64,000 nucleotides of DNA, taken from assembly GCA_020072845.1 (NCBI GenBank), contig JAIQGF010000011.1:62001-126000 (forward strand), written 5' to 3'. The DNA is from Terriglobia bacterium. GTDB taxonomy: Bacteria; Acidobacteriota; Terriglobia; Terriglobales; Acidobacteriaceae. The notes under the pieces are model-generated. The model worked only from the letters and a program-made list of their open reading frames with translations. It did no database searches and was not told the origin of the DNA. Shown here piece after piece: positions 61,236-64,000 of the stretch. The position numbers and the translations under genes were made by a program. Positions within the stretch are counted from its first letter, which is position 1; every line of letters starts with the position of its first letter.

Positions 61236-62216
61236 TTACTGCGTCACGGTCTTCACCACGTCGCCCACTTTGAATCCCTGTCCCGAGACCACCTTCCCCA
61301 CCGCGGAAACGTCGTCCACATCGCTGATCTGGATCTTGCCGACTTCGCTGCTCATGCGGCGCAGCACCTTCCCCGTGGTCGGGTCCTTGATCTCTCTGGA
61401 GACGCGCTCGACGCTCATCTGATCGCCGACCTTGATCCCGGCCTTGGCGCCGACGTTCAGCACTAGCTTGCCAACATCGACGAATGCCACTACGCCTTCG
61501 ACCTTGATGACGCGCGCTTCCAGCTTGGACGCGCCGGCAATGATTCCCGTGCTCATCTGGTCCACGGCCTTCTTGATCGCCTCGCCGATGATCGTGTTCT
61601 CGAAGTCGCTGCTGCCGAAATCCACGCCCCCAGCGCCGAAGCCGTGCCAGTTCCCGCCGCCGCCCGTCAGCGAGGTGCTGCTGCGCGACGACTCGCCCTT
61701 GCCGTCGGCCACCGCCAGGATTTCCGCGGTATCGATGTCCACGATGCGGGCATCCAGCGTCACGATGGCCTTCGACTCCTTGTGCTTGAAGCCGCCCAGG
61801 CCGAAGCCGCCAAACCCGCCGCCACCGCCGCCCACTCCCTGGTTCTTCGTCTCGTTGCCGAACTGGGTGATGTTGCCGACGATGATGGCGTCCACGCCCA
61901 GCAACTTGCCGATCTTGGCGGCGCTGTTGGGATTGAAGCGGTCGCTGTTGGAAAAATTCTGTTCTTTCAGAATCATGTCCATCTTCGCGCGCTCAATCAC
62001 GCTGTAGGTGCCGTCTTGTACCAGGCGCTTGACTAGCAAAGCGGTGATGCCCGCGCCCGCGTCAACTTCGGTGCCACCAAACGCGGCGCTGACGGCGGTG
62101 CGGACGGTGGAATAGTCGAAGTCGAATACCGCGACACGTTTCTTGCGTTCCGCCGCGAATCCGGAAACGGAGAGGACAACCAGCAGCGCGCAGAGTGAGA
62201 GAACCTTGGACTTCAT
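61236..62216 (-). CDS. CsgG-like exported protein
   Basis: 326 aa from ATG 62216 with GGAGG at ideal spacing. Signal peptide (VLSLCALLVVLSVSGFAAE) without a lipobox. CsgG-type N-terminal domain: KRVAVFDFDYSTV, ALLVKRLVQDGTYSVIERAKMDMILKEQNFSNSDR and AAKIGKLLGVDAIIVGNITQFG. A Gly-rich loop (VGGGGGGFGGFGLGG) lies where CsgG has its membrane hairpin. A C-terminal extension (about 230-326) ends in GFKVGDVVKTVTQ. It may form or regulate an outer-membrane pore; curli genes are not adjacent. Confidence 0.87.
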   Translation of the reverse strand: MKSKVLSLCALLVVLSVSGFAAERKKRVAVFDFDYSTVRTAVSAAFGGTEVDAGAGITALLVKRLVQDGTYSVIERAKMDMILKEQNFSNSDRFNPNSAAKIGKLLGVDAIIVGNITQFGNETKNQGVGGGGGGFGGFGLGGFKHKESKAIVTLDARIVDIDTAEILAVADGKGESSRSSTSLTGGGGNWHGFGAGGVDFGSSDFENTIIGEAIKKAVDQMSTGIIAGASKLEARVIKVEGVVAFVDVGKLVLNVGAKAGIKVGDQMSVERVSREIKDPTTGKVLRRMSSEVGKIQISDVDDVSAVGKVVSGQGFKVGDVVKTVTQ

Positions 62217-62444
62217 GACGTAGCCTCCACAGCCAAATCTTCGGATCGCCTCAAAGCGAGTGGGCGGCGGGGACGGGGGGAACTTCGTCCGCGCCACAGA
62301 GAGAACCCCGAAATCACTGCACGCAATTCTCCACGAACTGAGGATTTTTGCAAGCGGTAGAAACGATCGGTCGGCGAATTGGCAGGACGAAGATCGTGGC
62401 GCGATGAATAGAAAAGCCAGGCCGAAGGCAGCCGGGCTACGGGA

Positions 62445-63140
62445 CTACTGCTGTTTTTCCAAGGATGCGGAGACGTTGATTGCGCCTGCCGTCGTTTTAA
62501 TTTTGCGTGCCCAGTCTTTGTACCCCGACTTCTTGACGACGATTGAGTGCTCGCCCGCCGGAAGATCCACTGCTGAAGGCGTACTACCGACAAAACTTCC
62601 ATCCACTTCAATGTCTGCGCCGACGGGATCGGAGCTGATCTGAAGTTTTGCGCCGGCAAATTCGGGCGGTTTGGCCGCTGCGGCATCCTTTGCGCTTCCC
62701 GTAGGTTCCTGGTGCTGCATGGCAGCTCTCTTGGGCCAGTCAGCCTTGATCGCGTTGCAGGCATCCTGGACAGAACTGCCGAGAGAACGGGTAGATCGGC
62801 TGACAATGGAATCGCCGTCGCCATTGAACACGGCTACTTTGTTGTCCCTTCGGACCCATCCCTTGCCACCTTCGTGATCCAGCACAACGACGTAGTCTGC
62901 TTTCTCTTTCTTGTTGTTGATTATTACGTCAGGACAACGTTCGCCGAAGGTTTTCACGATTTCGGCGGTTTGGGGCCGCGCGCCGCCTTTTACCTGTCCG
63001 CCAAATGTACCGCCTGACCCTCCGCTACTGCCTTGGATTTCCCATGATTGAGAATCAGTGACGAAAACCCGAGGCTTATCTTGTGCTGCTGCACTCGTCA
63101 CAAGAACAGCACCAGCAATAATAATTGCGCTGAGTCGCAT
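62445..63140 (-). CDS. Exported PEGA-domain protein
   Basis: 231 aa with signal peptide (LSAIIIAGAVLVTSAAAQ). A middle domain contains ERCPDVIINNKKEKADYVVVLDHEGGKGWVRRDNKVAVFN. The C-terminal PEGA domain reads KLQISSDPVGADIEVDGSFVGSTPSAVDLPAGEHSIVVKKSGYKDWARKI, split between strands. It lies upstream of the CsgG-like gene on the same strand. PEGA proteins are usually cell-surface. Confidence 0.87.
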   Translation of the reverse strand: MRLSAIIIAGAVLVTSAAAQDKPRVFVTDSQSWEIQGSSGGSGGTFGGQVKGGARPQTAEIVKTFGERCPDVIINNKKEKADYVVVLDHEGGKGWVRRDNKVAVFNGDGDSIVSRSTRSLGSSVQDACNAIKADWPKRAAMQHQEPTGSAKDAAAAKPPEFAGAKLQISSDPVGADIEVDGSFVGSTPSAVDLPAGEHSIVVKKSGYKDWARKIKTTAGAINVSASLEKQQ

Positions 63141-63208
63141 TGAACCCCCCGTCGGCAACGCGCAATTATCCAATCTCTGAATCGAGATTCAAAGTGACGG
63201 AGGGGGTG

Positions 63209-63242
63209 CAGAAACAAAAGCCCGGCCGCCACCGGCCGGACC
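63209..63242 (-). terminator. Intrinsic terminator of the MoeB-rhodanese gene
   Basis: On the minus strand CCGGCC-GGTGGC-GGCCGG is followed by GCTTTTGTTTC, 28 bp after the moeB-like stop codon. Confidence 0.85.
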
Positions 63243-63269
63243 AACTACCAACTCCTCTAACTCCTGTCT

Positions 63270-64000
63270 TCAGTACTTCGGCATCCTCGGGTCCACCTTG
63301 TCCGCCCACGCGTTGATCCCACCGGCGAGGTTCTTCACCTTGGTAAAGCCGGCCTGGCGGAGGAAGTCCACCGCCTTGGCGCTGCGCCCTCCCATCTTGC
63401 AGTGGGCGACGATCTCGCGGCTGGAATCCAGCTCGTGGACCCGCTTGGGCAGATCGTTCAGCGGAATCAGGTGTCCGCCAAGATTGCAGATCTGGTACTC
63501 GTGCGGCTCGCGCACATCAAGAACAAAGAGGTCCTCGCCGGCATCCTGGCGGCGCTTCAGTTCTTCCACGCTGATTTCCGGCATCTTCGCTTCGCCCACC
63601 GGCTTCTCCTCGCCTCGGATTCCGCAGAATTGGTTGTAATCGATCAACTCGGTGATGGTGCGGTTCTTTCCACAGACCGGGCAATCGGGGTTCTTGCGCA
63701 GCTTGAGCTCGCGGAACTTCATGCTCAGCGCATCCACCAGCAACAGGCGTCCGATCAGCGGCTCGCCCGCGCCCAGGATCAGCTTGATCGCTTCCGTCGC
63801 CTGCATCACCCCCACCAGTCCGGGCAGGATTCCCAGCACCCCGCCTTCGGCGCACGAAGGCACCAGTCCCGGCGGAGGCGGCTCCGGATACAGGCAGCGA
63901 TAGCACGGGCCTGCTGCGGTGGCGAACACGCTCACCTGGCCTTCGAAGCGGAAGATGGAACCGTACACGTTCGGTTTGCCGCTGAGCACGCAAGCGTCAT
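63270..64000 (-). CDS. MoeB/ThiF adenylyltransferase fused to rhodanese domain (5' part outside window)
   Basis: Activates the C-terminus of a ubiquitin-like sulfur carrier (MoaD/ThiS/CysO type) and supplies sulfur. The visible part has zinc cysteines in CYRCLYPEPP and CPVCGKN, the E1-like GVLGILPGLVGVMQATEAIKLILG and a C-terminal rhodanese domain with its active Cys in EIVAHCKMGGRSAKAVDFL. The N-terminal ATP-binding section lies beyond base 64000. Confidence 0.94.
   Translation of the reverse strand, partial: DACVLSGKPNVYGSIFRFEGQVSVFATAAGPCYRCLYPEPPPPGLVPSCAEGGVLGILPGLVGVMQATEAIKLILGAGEPLIGRLLLVDALSMKFRELKLRKNPDCPVCGKNRTITELIDYNQFCGIRGEEKPVGEAKMPEISVEELKRRQDAGEDLFVLDVREPHEYQICNLGGHLIPLNDLPKRVHELDSSREIVAHCKMGGRSAKAVDFLRQAGFTKVKNLAGGINAWADKVDPRMPKY

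Overview
The window reads as a high-GC chromosomal segment of a soil-type Acidobacteriota, probably near Koribacter/Terriglobales. This is inferred from gene content: paired MacB-like permeases, M13, M49-like and S9 secreted peptidases, a TMTC-like TPR membrane protein, a MlaD protein, an F420-type LLM oxidoreductase and REP-associated transposase debris. No 16S gene or marker search is available. Almost everything is housekeeping, envelope or secreted-protein biology. There is no prophage, CRISPR array or rRNA operon, and no tRNA was recognised by eye.

Layout. 1-3.5 kb: 3-methyladenine glycosylase (cut by the window edge), a BCP-type peroxiredoxin whose peroxidatic cysteine codon is an in-frame UGA, a secreted Pro-rich protein and a secreted metallo-beta-lactamase-fold hydrolase. 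3.6-6.4 kb: gatB, a RAYT transposase inside nested inverted repeats with a 7-copy 19-bp array, and yqeY. 6.8-11.8 kb: a class V aminotransferase and serA (serine synthesis), a site-2 protease with CBS domains and rsmD. 12.3-19.2 kb: an unknown protein, an S9 peptidase, a TMTC-like protein and a secreted trypsin-like protease. 19.3-24.6 kb: a non-pyrrolysine MttB-family methyltransferase with its corrinoid protein, a decayed channel fragment and two ABC permeases. 24.7-30 kb: a B12/radical SAM enzyme, ddl, a SpoIIE-type phosphatase and a NucS-like nuclease. 30-41.6 kb: an M49-like peptidase, a SurA-like foldase, an M13 peptidase, two PIN toxin-antitoxin pairs, MlaD, a hydantoinase and an LLM oxidoreductase. 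41.8-46.1 kb: a DHA2/HlyD/TolC efflux operon. 46.4-51.8 kb: lpxI, higBA, DinB-like, Gfo/Idh/MocA, miaA and YbjQ. 52-64 kb: a secreted unknown, a TonB-like protein, a GH3 enzyme, a lipoprotein, a quinone oxidoreductase, an Asn/Gly-repeat surface protein, a CsgG-like protein, a PEGA protein and a MoeB-rhodanese fusion (cut by the edge).

The most notable gene-level signal is the peroxiredoxin at 619-1077. The reading frame is intact on both sides of a single UGA that sits exactly at the catalytic cysteine of the TPGC motif. A small hairpin with bacterial-SECIS-like spacing follows it. It is best read as a selenocysteine peroxiredoxin, although no Sec machinery lies in the window.

The second theme is intergenic architecture. 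Many spacers hold short degenerate tandem units arranged as a left arm and its reverse complement, with a different unit at each place. A separate roughly 150-bp hairpin element recurs four times with a conserved core and locus-specific arms. Several of these repeats have run into genes: they supply stop codons, insert residues into lpxI and lengthen a lipoprotein signal peptide. A structured region at 57.07-57.32 kb ending in a strong intrinsic terminator looks like an unassigned RNA or leader.
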